Origin: Zonotrichia leucophrys gambelii
Taxonomy: Eukaryota; Chordata; Aves; Passeriformes; Passerellidae
Direction of reading: 5' to 3'
DNA length: 64,000 nt
Assembly: GCF_028769735.1 (NCBI RefSeq)
Contig: NC_088179.1
Span: forward strand, 7,200,001-7,264,000
The position numbers and the translations under genes were made by a program. Positions 1 to 13,263 of this stretch are shown here, piece by piece. Positions within the stretch are counted from its first letter, which is position 1, and every line of letters begins with the position of its first letter. Below the pieces are notes generated by a model, which was not told the origin of the DNA, ran no database searches, and worked only from the letters and a program-made list of their open reading frames with translations.

Positions 1-3000
1 TATGTTTTAACAACTGAAACATTGTTTTAAATTTGAATATTCACCCTATTTTGTTTGTAGAAATAGCAGAAAGAGAGTATTGTTTTAATGTGCAGCTGTT
101 TTATTCTGTATAAATGGTGAGTCAGGGTTAGCTCACACAGGTGAAATCTGCACAGTGTCAAGCCTCAGTTCTCCCAGGAGCATGGCCCCTCTTTGTTTGC
201 ATTCTGAGAATTCACAATAATTCACACTTTCTTAGCTTTATCTCTCTTACTTTACTTTTACCAAAGCTTTTAGGACAATGTTATCTATTAATTGCAAGTG
301 AGTTCATCATACTTTAATAATTTGCTGTCCTTTGTTTGAGATTTGGGTTCTGCATGTTCATCAGAGAATGTTCTGACCCAAATTTCCCTTCTGTCCTTGT
401 TCAGTGAGCAGGGTTTCAACAGGACAGTACCAGGACCTTAATGCCACTGGGTATAATGCAGTTGTGCTTTCCCTATTTCTAGGCCATGTGCAGTCTTCTG
501 AAAAGCATGGAGGGCTTCTTAAACTTCATGTTTGATGATAGGTTTGTTTCTCTGAGCTGTCCTTTGTTCTTGCCTTAATCCCCACTGTGCTGCTGCAAAT
601 GAAAACCATTGGGGTTTATGGATGTGCTGGTTCCACTGTGTGTATCTGAAAGAGAGATGCTTAATATGCTTTTATACAGTTGTTCATGTTTCTCCTTAGT
701 CCTTTTAATTTTTCTCTTGTGAGTTGTCTTTCAGGCAATTTTGTTCTTTTATCCGTGCTTTTGCAGGAATATCATTGCTGAAATGATACAGAGACTGACT
801 TAATCCAAAGTGTCTTGTCACTTGACTGTTAAGATTTTTGAAAAAATTATTGTGTGTTATTGGGCATGTGGAGTTTCTGTGATTAATAAAGTGTCTCAAA
901 CTGCACTGATTTTGAAGATTTTAATGCCTAGAGGCAGTTTTTTATTGCCTTTTGTTTTTCTAACAAGAGTAATCTCTGTTCTCAAAATTAGTTCCCTTCT
1001 GGCCTTTCAAAGCTCACTCTCTGAGAGAAAAGCAGTGCTTGTACATACTAAATTTCATTATGGTTTATTTTAAATGAGGCAGGGTCTAAGTAGTTTGTAT
1101 TTAAAAGACTGGGGCTTTTGTGGACTTGCTGCAGTGAAATATGAAGTCTTGTAAAATGGAAGTGATCTCTCTTCATTACTTCTGTGAGATGGCTGGATTA
1201 AAAGGGCTGGAAACATATGTGGTGTAATTTTGGGTTTACCAACTGTGCACATTAATACTGAATGAAGAAAAAAATAAGATTCACTGTCTTCCCGTGAGCT
1301 GTTTTATGGCAGGAGTCCCAAAGATACCAATAATTCTCTGATCCAGAGAGCACTGTTCTGAATTCCTGAGATTGATTGTCAGGGAAGGTTTCCCCAGCAC
1401 AGAAATCCGCCAGGTTCTACTGTATTAAATATGTTTTGAGGTTTGCTGCTGGCAAATCCCTGGCAGCTTTCTGTGCCTTGGCCTGGTGTTGACAAGGACA
1501 AACAAGAGAGCTGGCTTGGCTTGGGTAAGCAGTGGCATATGGTGTTGAGATCACTTCCCTGAGCAGGTCACTTTGTGGACAGAAAGCAGTTGGGATTAGA
1601 TGTGAAACAGAAAAGTGCTAATTTAATGCAGTAGTGCAAATATTGATTTGAATTTGTAAGGCTTTTTATCTTGGAAGGACAGTGCTGTAGAGAAGTGCCA
1701 GATGTCTGTGGGTTGTGTCTGACTGATGCCATTAACATATGAGGCACTTGGTGCCCTGTGCCTTGGGCTGGCAGAGCTTTGAGCTCTGCCTCCAGCCAGG
1801 TGTGAGGCAGGGATGCTGCAGGGAGGGCAGGGACAGCTCAGGAGAGAGGATCAGAAGATGCCTTTACCAGTGAGCTGGTATAGTTTGTTGCAGCCCAGAA
1901 GCTGCTGCCTTGGTGTTTTGTCACCAGGGGAGCAGTACTTGTGAAGATGTGGTGGGCAGAGTGTGATTTTAAGTGTGATTTTAAGTCTCTTTATTTCTTT
2001 GTTTTCCCTGTGTATTTTGGGATTCTGGATGTTCAGTACACATCCTAATGACACTTGACTTGAATGTCAAAAGACATTTTGGGATGAGTCTGAGGAGACT
2101 GAGTTTCCCCAATCTGAGTTTGGGGGGAGCCCTAAGGAAAAGAGGCACCTAGGATGATAGAAAGGAGAAGTGCATGTTTGTCCTGCGTGCAGGGAGCTCT
2201 CACAGGGCTTCAGCTGTGGAGAGCTCATGTCAGCAGTGGATTGCTGGCTAACAGAACAGCAGCAACTATTGAACTACCTTGAACTCTGCTTTATGGGGTG
2301 TATTTTTGTATCATGCCCAGCTGCTGTAGATGAGAGGATCACTGAAGCCTGAAGGATTTGTAGCCCATGTTCCTGAGAAAATACTTTTTGCTGTGTGTTC
2401 TTCTGCTGTGCTGAATCTTCTTGGCTGCTATGTTGGTGTTCATTTCATGTGTGAAATCTGCCAAGCATCCTTTTTTCGGTCCTGCTGCAATCACTGCTGC
2501 ACAGCTTCCCGCTCCAGTATTTGTGGGACTCATACAGGACAAAAGGAAAGAAAAAACCAAACAAACCCCAAACTAAAAGCAAAGGCAAAGGTCCCCACCC
2601 CCTGGAAAAGGATGGCAGAGGCCCTCAGTGCAGCGTACATCAGTGTAGAGCAGTTGATCTTTATTTTGGGACAATACTATGGAAATGGAAAGAGTTGCCA
2701 ACTGTTTCTGAACACAGCTGATAAAAGCTGTTTGGAAAATCTGTTCCAGGACAATTCATTTGGATTAGTTCATTTAGCTGGTGCTGAGTTCTCTAGACAG
2801 AAGCAGGACAGTGCTTTAAAATCTTCCTGCAGTGCTCATGAATCCTGTTGGATAAGCAGCCGTGGCTGGATCTACTGTGTTTATAAAAATCGTGTTCAGG
2901 CCACAGTTCCCCCCCGTTTAGTCTTTGTGTATTTAAGCCTTGTTTGGTGGCCTCAGGACACTGATTTGGCACAGATGAAGTCTTCTCACAGCATGATGAG

Positions 3001-6000
3001 ATGTGGCAGCTCTCAGCAATAGGAGGGACGTCACCAGAGCCCGGTGGTTTATTGCCCTTCTCACTTGGGAGTCCCAGTGGGGCTGTGGTGGCCCAGGACT
3101 GACATAACTGTGTCACTGCAAGCACTGCTGGGCTCCTTTTGCATCTTGTCACTGAACAACATGGAGAAGGAGCAAGATGTGACTTGAGCAATGTGTTTAT
3201 AGAGCAGCGAATCCATCTGCTTGTCTGGGTGTCTCACAGCAATCTCCCCCACTCCCTCCAGACCCAGTGCAGAGCCAAGCAATGGGATAATTAGTGACAT
3301 GCTGGGAAAGAAAAGCTTTAGCATGCATGTGTATTTATTTTAAAGAAATTAATATATTAAATTGATGAAAATATAATGTGGTGAACATTACATGTAGAGT
3401 TTCAGTGTAGTAGGAAAATATGATAAAATGCAGCAAGTAATTTTTCACTTTGGGAGGAGAAGTGGAAAAGGATTGTCATCTCTAGAGCTTGAAAAGGCTC
3501 AGATTTGCAGTCAGCATTGCTGTGTTATTGCTGTCAGGCTGAAAATCCTGGAAGCTGTTTAAGCAGTGCCATATGCCCTTCTGAATTGTCCAGTGAAAAA
3601 CAATGGGGGGCGGGGGGAAACCCCTGAAACGATAAAGCTCTTTTCAAAGTCACATCTGGACTTAATAAATGCAAGCACACATTGTGTAATTTAATGTATC
3701 TGCTTAAATTAGGTCTCAAACACAAGAGTACAAGGCCTGCCATGTTGTGTTTGGTGCAAAAAGGATTTTCTTAGCATAATTGTTTTCCTCATGTAAGTTG
3801 GATTGTGACCTTGTAAAAAAATCTGCAAGCCATGCAGCTAATGCAGCTGGAAATAAGAAACCTGTTCCCTGCAGTACTGGTGTTCAAAGCTAAAAAGCTA
3901 CCAGGCATGGTGGTTGTGTGTAGTTATTCTATTTTACCTTTGAACATGAACACACAAGTACTGAAATCTGTTTTTTTGCCCTGACTCTGATATGGAATAA
4001 AGCCCTGGGTCAGTCCCTGTGAGCTGTGGCTCCATGGGCAAGGGCTGCTTTGGGCAAATGCCCCAAAATAAGGAAAACCTTTAAGGAAAGTTCACAGCTT
4101 GTGAGGCAGAAAATAGGCAGGCAAGTAGGCTTTGCCCCACTCTGGGAAGGGGTAGGAGGGTTGGCTATTTCTGTCCAGCTCTGTGAAAAGCAGCTGAGGA
4201 GAGCAGCCTATTTATAGTAGCTCTCAGTTGTCCATAGGAACATTTGCATCTGCAGTGGAAAACTTTAGGGATCTGAAAACTAAGAAGGCTGAAGACTCAG
4301 GTGGCATTAGACTGAAGAATAAGCTTTTGGTTGCATTTCATGTAAGAAAATAACACCAGGATTGATTAGAAAAACTAAGATGCACTTGCAAGTTGCAGCT
4401 GCAATTGCGTTATTATTCTGGGGAGAAAGCAGGGACGGTGGTGAGAAAACTCCTGCTGGGTGTGTAGGCTTCCATTTTGTTTGTGTGTGGCAGGAGAGCA
4501 GTGTTAAGTCTTTAAATTTTTTTTCCTTATGTCCTAATGTCTGTTATTCTCTTCAAAACATTAAAAATCTAAATACTCTTGAGCTCACACTCCTTCCCCC
4601 TTCATCAGATCTGACTTCCACTGGGTTAGCTGAGCTCCATCTGCAGCCTCCTAAATTCCCTGAGTTCCCATTTTCTGTCAGTGAACCTAGGATATACAGG
4701 ATGCTTCAGAAAACTTACATTTCCTGCACTTTGAACAGAGTAACAGTGTTTTTATTTCAAATTTCCCCTGGGTATTTTTGCAGTTGGAGGAGAGTGGTTC
4801 CTCGTGTTGGCTGCCCTGCTCCCATCTCCAGCATGTTTTGGATGGAGAGTGGCTGTAGCTGAATTCTCCAGGAGAAGGGCAGGAAGGGACCTGATGCTTC
4901 AGGCTTTGTGGTCACTGGGTCTGCAAGGCTAAAAGAAAAGGGAAATCTACCTCTTTTCTTGATTAAATCACAAGAAGTGATTGGGGGAGGAAATGGGACT
5001 TAGTTCTGTGTTACCACCATGAAACTGAAGATGTTTGAGGAACTACAAGAGGAAATATAAACATAGCACTTAACAGAATTTTAAAAGCAGTGTTTTTCTG
5101 ATATTGACTGAAGTATGCAGAAATTTACCCAACAAAGATGAGTGCACTGAAATGGACACACACCCTCCTTATCCACCCAACTGTGTGAATTTAATCAATT
5201 TCTCATGAATGGTTAAAATTTCTCTGTAAGAATTTGAAATATGACGCTCTGTTTCACAAGTCTGCTGCAGCATTCCTCATGGTCTTCCAAAGTAATTGGT
5301 TTTTTTGCTGTAGGAAGGGAGATGTCCATGTTTATTTGATAGGATCAATAGAACTGTTCTAGTGGATTTTAATTTCTGGTGTCAAAATATGCTGTGCTGG
5401 AGGCCATGGCAGAAGTGTGGCTCTGCAGTATGAAGTGCAGGTGTTCAAGGCTGCTGTGGCAAGCATTTTTGAGCACTTTTGATTAAAAACACTGCCATGA
5501 AAAGAATATTTATTCAATGATATCTGCTACTTGCTTGCTACACCTAAATACTCTTTTTTTAAAGTTTGTCCTAGAATGTGACATGTAGGCTGCTGGCAAT
5601 AGAACTGTGCTGTAAGACTGCTTGAAAAGTCTCTAAATTACTATGATTTCTTTTACAGAGGGAAAAACAGCAGCAGCAGTCACAAAATTGAGTGGGTTAA
5701 ATAGGTGTATGTGTCTGGGCACATGTCAGCCCATAACTCACCACTGGTGCTGAGTGTTTGCAAACTGTTGGAAACTCAGAGGGGATCTGAGTCTCTGCTT
5801 GCTCCCATTTGGCTGCTAAGTCAGTCCTGTGAGTTTGGGAGTTCCTGCCCTGTTCCCTGCTGAGGCTGATGGATCTGTGTTGGATCCATTGTCAGAGTTT
5901 GGGCAGGTAGGATTTCAGGTGTGTAAGGAAGGAAGGGCTCCCCTCTGCTGCCCTGCCACAGCTGCACTCAGGGTTGTACCTGTGTCACCTTGGAATGCAC

Positions 6001-7354
6001 ACAGCTGTGGGGTTGAAATATTGGGGAGAAATTGCACTCCAAGGAGCTTTCTTTGTCTTCTCAAGGGTTTGTTAAAGCAGAGCATTTCATTGTTGCTATT
6101 CCAGGTTAAATTTTAAGTGTGTGCCCTCCTCCATTTCTCACTGTTTTTTTCTCTGTTACCCACCTCCCCCATAGCTCCCTTCACTCCTTTTTAATTTTCT
6201 TTGTGATTGTGCTCAGAGAATTTAGCAGCACTGTGGGAAGAAAGCCTTGAAGCTCAGAGCCTGTTCTGTAGTGCAGAGGTGGCTGTGGCTGCCCATGAGC
6301 ATCTCTGTGCTTGAGGGATCCCTTTCCCCCTGCTGCTCAACAGGCAGGACACACAAAAAGTGTGGAGAAAATGGAAGGGCAAATGCTTGGGGAAGCAGAG
6401 GTGTGGTGAAAAAAAGTAGTTAAGGGACTGAGACTGAAAAGATACTGAGGATTGTCACTTGTTTGTAGGTTCATTGTGGACAGCTGTTATATTAAAAAAA
6501 AATCCTCTTCAAGTTCTGTAGGGCAAGAGGTTTGATTCAAAGTAAAAATTACTGGGGTTTTTTGTTAATTAAGCTACACATTCTAATAAACTAAAAGCCA
6601 GTGAAAATTTAGGACTGTAAAAGTTTAGCAGCTCCATTTATATTTTTATATAAATACTAAATCTAAAGTTAGAAACTTGTATTCACAGGCTTAGAAAGCC
6701 TTTCAAAAGACCTTTATGGTTATTTTTTTGAATAGTACTTGATAGTTTGACCAGTGTGAGGTTAATAAGCCTCTTTTTGTTTGTGTGATTACTCACCATT
6801 CACATACAGCACATTAGTGATTGTGCCCTTATGTATTATGGATGAAGGCCCTTGCTGTTAATACAGATCTTACCTTTGAGCCACTCAGAGCCTTTATTTA
6901 GCAATGCAAAAGTAGAAAATGAGAAAGGTGGGTTGTGTGTCACACAGGCACGTTTGAACTTCATTAATACCCAAATGTGCATTTGCAGTCCAAGGCAGAG
7001 CTCTAAAGCTGATCCTGGGGGTTTGCAGGGATCACACTGGGACTGGCAGGCTCATACCCAGGGTCACAGAATGACAGAGCTCTGTGCTCAGGTTGCTCCA
7101 TTTCTCTACTGGCACTTTACCTTCCGGTATACAGCAGTGCTGGTGTACTGCTGGTATACCTTCAGGTACACTGCACATCCTGCAGGATGTGCTCTTCAGC
7201 CCATGTGTGCCTTAGCTGCTTTTCCCAGATTGTTTTCCACTTTTTTTACAGATTGTTTCTTCACCTTTTCTCCCCCACCTCAGTTGTTTTCAAGAATTCC
7301 TGCCTCTTTTGGGTTGTTCTTCTGTACAATACTCCTGTTCTAGTTTCCATTTTT
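1..7354. other. Non-coding upstream sequence, probable 5' intron of PXYLP1
   Basis: No exon, RNA gene or clear transposon could be supported in this stretch. It is AT-rich with scattered TG-rich words, and its open frames are short or lack any recognisable domain (for example 2330-3022 on the + strand, rich in Cys, Ser and Trp, typical of chance translation). PXYLP1 proteins begin with a short basic-then-hydrophobic signal-anchor encoded by a separate exon. I searched here for an ATG followed by about 26 such codons and a splice donor and found none, so this is most simply intron, or 5' flank if the first coding exon lies elsewhere. Confidence 0.5.
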
Positions 7355-7680
7355 TCAGGGAGAGAGCAGCTAGAGGAAGAGCTGGGAGCTGGGGTGTTTA
7401 ACCTGGACAAAAGGAGGCTCAGAGGGACCTTCTCTCTCTACAGCCTCAGGAAAGGAGTTTATAACCAGGTGCCAATCAGTCTCTTCTCCCAGTCCCATCA
7501 AGCAACAGGACAAGAGGAAATTGCCTGAAGTTGTGCCAGGGGAACTGCAGACTGATATGAGGGAAAATGTGAGGAAGTGGCATCTGGGGCCAGGTTTTAG
7601 TGGTGAAGACAGCAGTGCTGGGTTAACAATTGGATTGAGTGATCTCAGAAGCCTTTTCCAACCTTATGAATCTGTGGAGT
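7355..7680 (+). mobile_element. CR1-type LINE 3' fragment
   Basis: The block from GAGAGCAGCTAGAGGAAGAG through CTGGACAAAAGGAGGCTCAG to a terminal TTCCAACCTTATGAATCTGTG matches the layout of the avian CR1 3' end, in which TTCCAACC is followed by short ATTCTATG-like tail units. The sense strand is +. Only the 3' few hundred bases are present, consistent with the 5' truncation usual for CR1, and the tail unit is mutated, so it is old and inactive. Family assignment comes from remembered consensus features, not a library search. Confidence 0.8.
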
Positions 7681-10600
7681 CCACATTCACCACCAGACTT
7701 TCAGAGGCCTGAGTGTTCTGCTCTGTGCTAGGCAGCCTTGTTAGTGCCCTGGTGAAGCAGAAAGGGGTGGGGGGAAGGTGGAAGGGGATAAATAACTTTT
7801 TGTGCTCTCTAACGTGTGCGTTTGCTTTTCTTTACCCGTCAGCAGAAGGTTCCTTACAGTGGGCTTGCTGTTCTTCATTTCTGCTGTGTGGCTGCATTGC
7901 TGTTTGACTGTTTTAAATAGTATGTTTGCATGGGCCTGAAAGGACCTTCTGTGTTATAAAAGATGAAAACTTCAGCTCTGTTAAGTCAGAAAATTGAGAC
8001 TAACATGGCTACTTGTGCTGCTGCTTCTCAGGCTGTTTGGAGCTACAAGGGAAAACAGCAATGGAAACTGGTTTTATTGCCTGTCTTTCTGATTTTAGGT
8101 AAATATTCTTGATTCTTTTTCATGGATAAATATGTTTCTTCTTGGTAAACAGTGTTGTTACCTTTTGTATCTCAAGCTGAAAGTAGGATTTCAGGTGGGA
8201 GAGAAATGGATAATGAAGTGATTTAGTGTTGAATTAGGTGTTCTTTTTACATGAATTGCATTTTGTGTGTTTGGTTTTCTGCTGCACTGAATTCTGTCAA
8301 ATTCATGTCATTTTGTAGCCCTAATGTTTATCTGGCTCCCTGCTTGGGCTTCTGAGCACAATAGCTGATTTGGTAAAGTTGCCATTTTTCCAGAGGGGAT
8401 TAGTTGCTGTGTAGGAATTGTTATCATTCCACTGAAAACACTTCTGAGTTTATCTTGCTTGGAAGCTACTTGTCTGATATTTGGGGATTTATATATTTGG
8501 GCATTCAGGAACTTGGTGGGGAGGAGGGAGTATGGAAGTCATAGAATTAACTTTTTGCTCTTTAAATTGATCCTAATTAGTGTACACTGGAAATAAAATC
8601 TTACAGTGTTTGAGATGTAACTGGGTTTGTTAAACACATTGCTTAGTTAAGCTGTTGAGTTAATTTTAGAATGTGCTCTTCAGGTTCTATGGTGTGATTT
8701 AAAATAAAGGCTTCTGGAGGTTTTTTTCTAATTAAACTTTGTATCAGAATTTGGATTTTATTTCTTTTGAATTGTGTTGACTTAAAAAAATAATCTGAGT
8801 TTAGAGCTGCAAGAATTCTTGAAGGAGAGATTTTTCAGCAGTGTTTAGGTGTAATCTTGTGTGACCAGAGCCTCTCTGTCTCACAAGGCAGCAGCTACTG
8901 TTTGACTGTTCCATCAGATCTTACTTCTGCCTGATACCAGGCCATGTATTCAGTTTTACTTCATATTTCAAACAATTTTATCCTGGTGGGACTCTGGGAA
9001 GAGTTGCATTGAGCTCTTTCCTTTTATTGTTTCTGTAACTTACTACTTTTTCCCCCCACTGTAACTTTTTCAAAATTATTGTCTCAAAGTAGTTTTTATG
9101 TAGCTTCTTTAGTTACAAAAATAAGTTTATGAATATTGGGAAATAAAAATGCTTTCTCTTTCCCTTTCTGTTGTCAAGCTACTTCTATAATAACATGTCC
9201 ATATACTTTATAGTTTCACTGTTGGCAAAGGTTCCAGTTAGGTGATGAAATATGCTTCAGATCTATTTTATTAACTGCTCTGGTTGGGCTAAATGCACAT
9301 CAAAATCATGTGTTACATTTCTGGTTTACATTGTTGTATTCCTGTTGTAGTGAAACATGAGCTTTGAAAGGCACAGCAGTGGAAAAATCCTGCTCAAAAC
9401 CTCCCTTAATCATAGATTTAAGTGTGACTGTGTGCACACTGGCAGACTTCTGTTTTGGGCAAATGCATGTTACTGTGAACTAATAGAGAAATTCACATTA
9501 AATATTGCTAAGCTGCAAAAAAACAATGTGAAAACTGTGTAGCAGTGTTCTGACCTTGTAATGATTTACAGCTGAAAGAGCAGAACTGAGTATGGAAAAA
9601 AAAGAACAAATTTCAGCTTCATGTGAGGGGCTTTTTAAAGTTTAATTTTTTTTCCTTTTCCTCTCTGAGCTGTATCAGTTCATTACTGTTTGTACTTTTG
9701 TCTCTTACAAATGGACCAGAAAACCCATGGGGGAGACAGAGGTGGCATTGCCACTGCAGGGGAGGGTTTCAGCAGGGAAATACTTGGATACAGAGAGACT
9801 GTCAGCTCTTCTTCAAAGAGCTGCAGAGAACTGCTCTGTGTGGGACAGGGAGTACAAAAATGAAGGAGCAAACGGAGCCTTCTGTGCAAAGGGAGCTGGA
9901 GAGGAGGAGAGTGGGAAGCAGGACTGGAGAGCTGGGATAAATGAGCACAGCAAGGGAGCATGAAGGCCAAGTACTTGAAATAAGAAGGGAGGGAGAAAGG
10001 AGAGAACATCATAAATACAAGAGGCACTAACACTGTCCAGGGAATGGTAGGAGATGAGGAAATAATTGAGAAGCAACTAAGAATAAAATTGAATATTAAT
10101 ATTCAATGTACTCTGTTGTTTCAGTAGCCAGAAATACAAAGGGAGGATGTGTTACTTGGGATTGTCATCGCAAAGCTCTGAAGCTGCAGGAACATTCCAG
10201 CTTCTGAGGAGCTTTGACAAGGGCTGAGGAGCACCAGTGTGGCTGGGTGGGATCTTGAGGGTGACTGTGCTCAGCTATGGGAAGGCAGCTCCAGCTGGGA
10301 TTCATCTCTCCTTGGTCCTGTGTTGTCATTCTTCCCTGTTGTCCTCCTTATCCCTCCTGTCCTCATTCCCCCAACTCTGAAATCCTTGTTATTTTCATCT
10401 ATATGCACCTTGTGGAGATTTTTGGGAGACTGCAGACACTGGTGCCCAGTTCATGTAATTCCTTTTTCTATTTAGCTACATTAAATAGATGACCCATGTG
10501 TTTGAGTAGGTAATTTGACTGATTGCCACTATTTTCATCCAATATATGTTTTTTACAGTGTGTTAAAAGCATATACTGCTTATCATAAATCTTTTCTTCT

Positions 10601-13101
10601 CCCTTGTATAAGCCAAGCATATTCACTGTACAATGAGGACAAGTTTTACCAACTATGACATGAACTATTGATATTTCTCTCTCTGAGTTCATTTCCAGTC
10701 CACAAAATATTCTTGAGTCGTACCCATAGCTACTGTACTGACTTAAGAGTCACCTTTGAAAATGTTCTTTTTTAAATGGCAAACATGTATTCTGGTAGTC
10801 CTGCAAGTGTTATTTTTAATATTAAATTTTATCCTTAATTTTCAATGTTATTCTTAGTATTCAATGTTATTCTTAATCTTCAGTTTTATTTTTAATATTT
10901 TAAAGACAGTTAAATCTCACAGTAGATGCTTCTCTCTAATATTTAATGCTTTTCCTTATTCTTGAATTTGTCTGGCAGTGTTATGGTATTTATTCAATCA
11001 GTTTGATTAAAATAAATCAGAGACTTACTCTTTCTGAGGCTTGCTTTCTGCAGACAAGGTATTTGGCTCTAGAAACATAGGCACTTAATTTTAAAAAGCT
11101 GCTGTATGCATCTGTTGGCTTCTGCCCTTAATAGTCTCAGTACAAAAATGGGATGTGTTCAGGGTTTTTGTGCTTAAAACTACCTTAGATGAAAAAATTA
11201 GGATGGTTATTCTGCTTTTAAATCTCCCAGCCAAAATTTAGGATCAGAGTTAACTTGGAGTTTTTGCTGTTGGGGTCTGGTTTCCCCTGTGTCTAAGCTG
11301 ACCTGAGCTGCTTCAGGCAGCTCTGAGTGTGTGACCTGAGGGAGCAGTAGCTGTGTTGTTTGTGGGTTGCTCTAGAGAGAATTGCTGCAGAAAGCTGGGA
11401 GTTGTTGCTGTAACCTTTTCTGGCTTGGAACCTTGGCCAATAGAATGTTCCTGTAATTTGTGCTGTGGACAGCTGCTGCCTGTAGTGCTGTTTATTTGCA
11501 GAGTCCAGTCACTGCTGTATGACATGGTTGGGTTTGAGATTTATACCCCAAGTGCAAATGTACTGCAAAGCCCGGAGTTCCCAACCTCTTGCAGGTATTG
11601 CCAAGGCACTGTGTTACTGCCACTTTCTTAGGCAGGGGTTTGCAATGTCTCACAACCATGTGAGTCTAAGTAAGGAGTTAAAAATTGAATCTGGTAGATA
11701 AAGGCAGAAATGGCAGCTGAGCTCCACAATTAAAGTGTCCAAAGTGAAAATTACAGTTTAATATTCTCACCAAACACAGCTGAAAGCAAAATCTGAACAG
11801 TTTAATGAAAAGTTTCAAGTCACTGCACTTGGCAGGTATTGGCCTTGTCAACAGCTCAGCTCTAGCAAGACTGTGGAAAATGCTTGGGTTTTGGTTTGGC
11901 AGACAAAGAGTGACCACATAAAATATTTGAAGTGTAATGTATTGTAGTGTAAGAATGAAGAGCCTATGTTTATTACTGGCTATGTGTTCATAAAAATCTG
12001 TGTGTGTTTTGCTTTGGTTTGCTGTCTTCATTGGTTTTCCTGGTCTGTACAACTATTTATTGTGGAACAAATTCACCTCTGAAATTGAAATTGGGAGTCA
12101 AGATGGAACTGAGGAACTGACACAGAAGAATTTTTTGCTTTGAAATTTGTTGTCCCATCTTTTCTTTCTTTCTAATTTTTTTCCTCTCAAGATAGAAGAC
12201 TAAGGGGCTAAAAATGTGAACACTTTTCCTCCTCATTTTTACCTCTAAAGCTTCTGATTAAAATTCCAAAAAATAGAAAATAGAATAGAATAGAGGCATT
12301 TGTTATTACAAGTGTAGTCTGGGAAGACTCATTAATTAAGACTCACTGATGCTCTCACATTAAGGCAGGGTCATTACAACTCTGGCCTTACATTTAGATA
12401 TGCTTCAACTTTGATCTACATGTCAGAAGACTTAGTGGTGGTATTTCTGTTAGCTTCTCCTCTGTATGTGTTTACTGCGTTTCTTTGTGTTTCATATTTG
12501 TTTGGATAGTCTCAGTTTCATTCAAAGAAATATATTTTCTCTGTTTTTTTAAAATTTATTTTATTTTTTTTAAATAAGCCAGACTGTTTAAGGTTGACAA
12601 GGTGGCAATGTAAGGACAGGGATTAGTGAGGAAAATGATGAATAATCCAGTCCTTCAATCTTGACTACTTTGTTTTCCCAGTGGTTTGTACTGCCCTCAT
12701 CATAGCTGTGCTGTGTCTTTTGCTGATGTCCTTCAATGTCAGTTTTGAAATAAAAATGATGAGGGACAGCCAGACCTATTGTGGCACTTTTTCTGTGATT
12801 CATGCTGAGACACTGAGAGAAAAAGCAGCTTCAAGAAGAGTGCAAAACTCAGAGTTGTTCTACAGCTGGGTCTGCTCCTGAAGTTTTAGGCAAGCATTGA
12901 CTTAGACAAAGAGCTTTTCTGGGCTATGGAAATAAGGGAAAAAAAAATCACAGTGAAGTTGTTGCATACTGTTGAGAGACATCCTTTCATGAAACCATAA
13001 ACCTTGTGCATAATTACTTAAAAATAGTGATAAAAAAGTCATAATCCTTTATGTCCCTAAAGTCTCTTGAAGATGTACAGTGTATATTTTGTATCTTTCA
13101 G
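7681..13101. other. Non-coding sequence upstream of the first visible PXYLP1 exon
   Basis: Probable intron. Within it, 10841-10875 carries two exact copies of a 16-base AT-rich word at a 19-bp period with diverged copies on either side, a degenerate tandem repeat. A hydrophobic open frame at 12681-12881 was considered as the missing signal-anchor exon and not accepted, because it lacks the basic N-terminal residues and a suitable donor. The pyrimidine-rich acceptor of the next exon ends at 13101. Confidence 0.5.
10801..10905. repeat. Degenerate AT-rich tandem repeat
   Basis: TTCAATGTTATTCTTA occurs exactly at 10841-10856 and 10860-10875, with related words (ATCCTTAATT, ATCTTCAGTT, TTTTTAATATT) before and after. 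The period is about 19 bp. It is low-complexity sequence with no coding potential. Confidence 0.6.
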
Positions 13102-13263
13102 TGCATTTAATCCCAGTAAACCCTGTGAGGGAGGATGGGTTGAATCCCAAGAGCAGGAAGAGAATAATGCCTGATCTGCTGACGGAGCCCCCTGCCATAG
13201 ACCCCGTGTATGAAGCTCAGGTGTACTGCAACGTTCCCAGCATCGCCGAGCGCAGCATGGAAG
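13102..13263 (+). CDS. PXYLP1: PXYLP1 coding exon (stem region after the signal-anchor)
   Basis: The acceptor is TTTTGTATCTTTCAG ending at 13101 and the donor is GAAG|GTGAGC at 13264. It starts with the last two bases (TG) of a split codon and ends with one base of a Gly codon, so both flanking introns are phase 1. It encodes HLIPVNPV, then KSRKRIMPD, EPPAIDPVYEA and AERSME: the luminal stem between membrane anchor and phosphatase domain. The split codon must read xTG (Leu, Met or Val), whereas human has Phe here. The stem is one residue longer than in human. Confidence 0.95.

Noticed and set aside
2330..3022. 230-aa + strand open frame, the longest outside PXYLP1
   Set aside because: Composition is Cys/Ser/Trp-rich with no domain and no start or splice context; most likely chance.
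12681..12881. Hydrophobic open frame just upstream of the first visible exon, tested as the PXYLP1 signal-anchor
   Set aside because: It lacks the basic N-terminus, does not match the expected 26 codons plus one base, and has no donor in the right phase.
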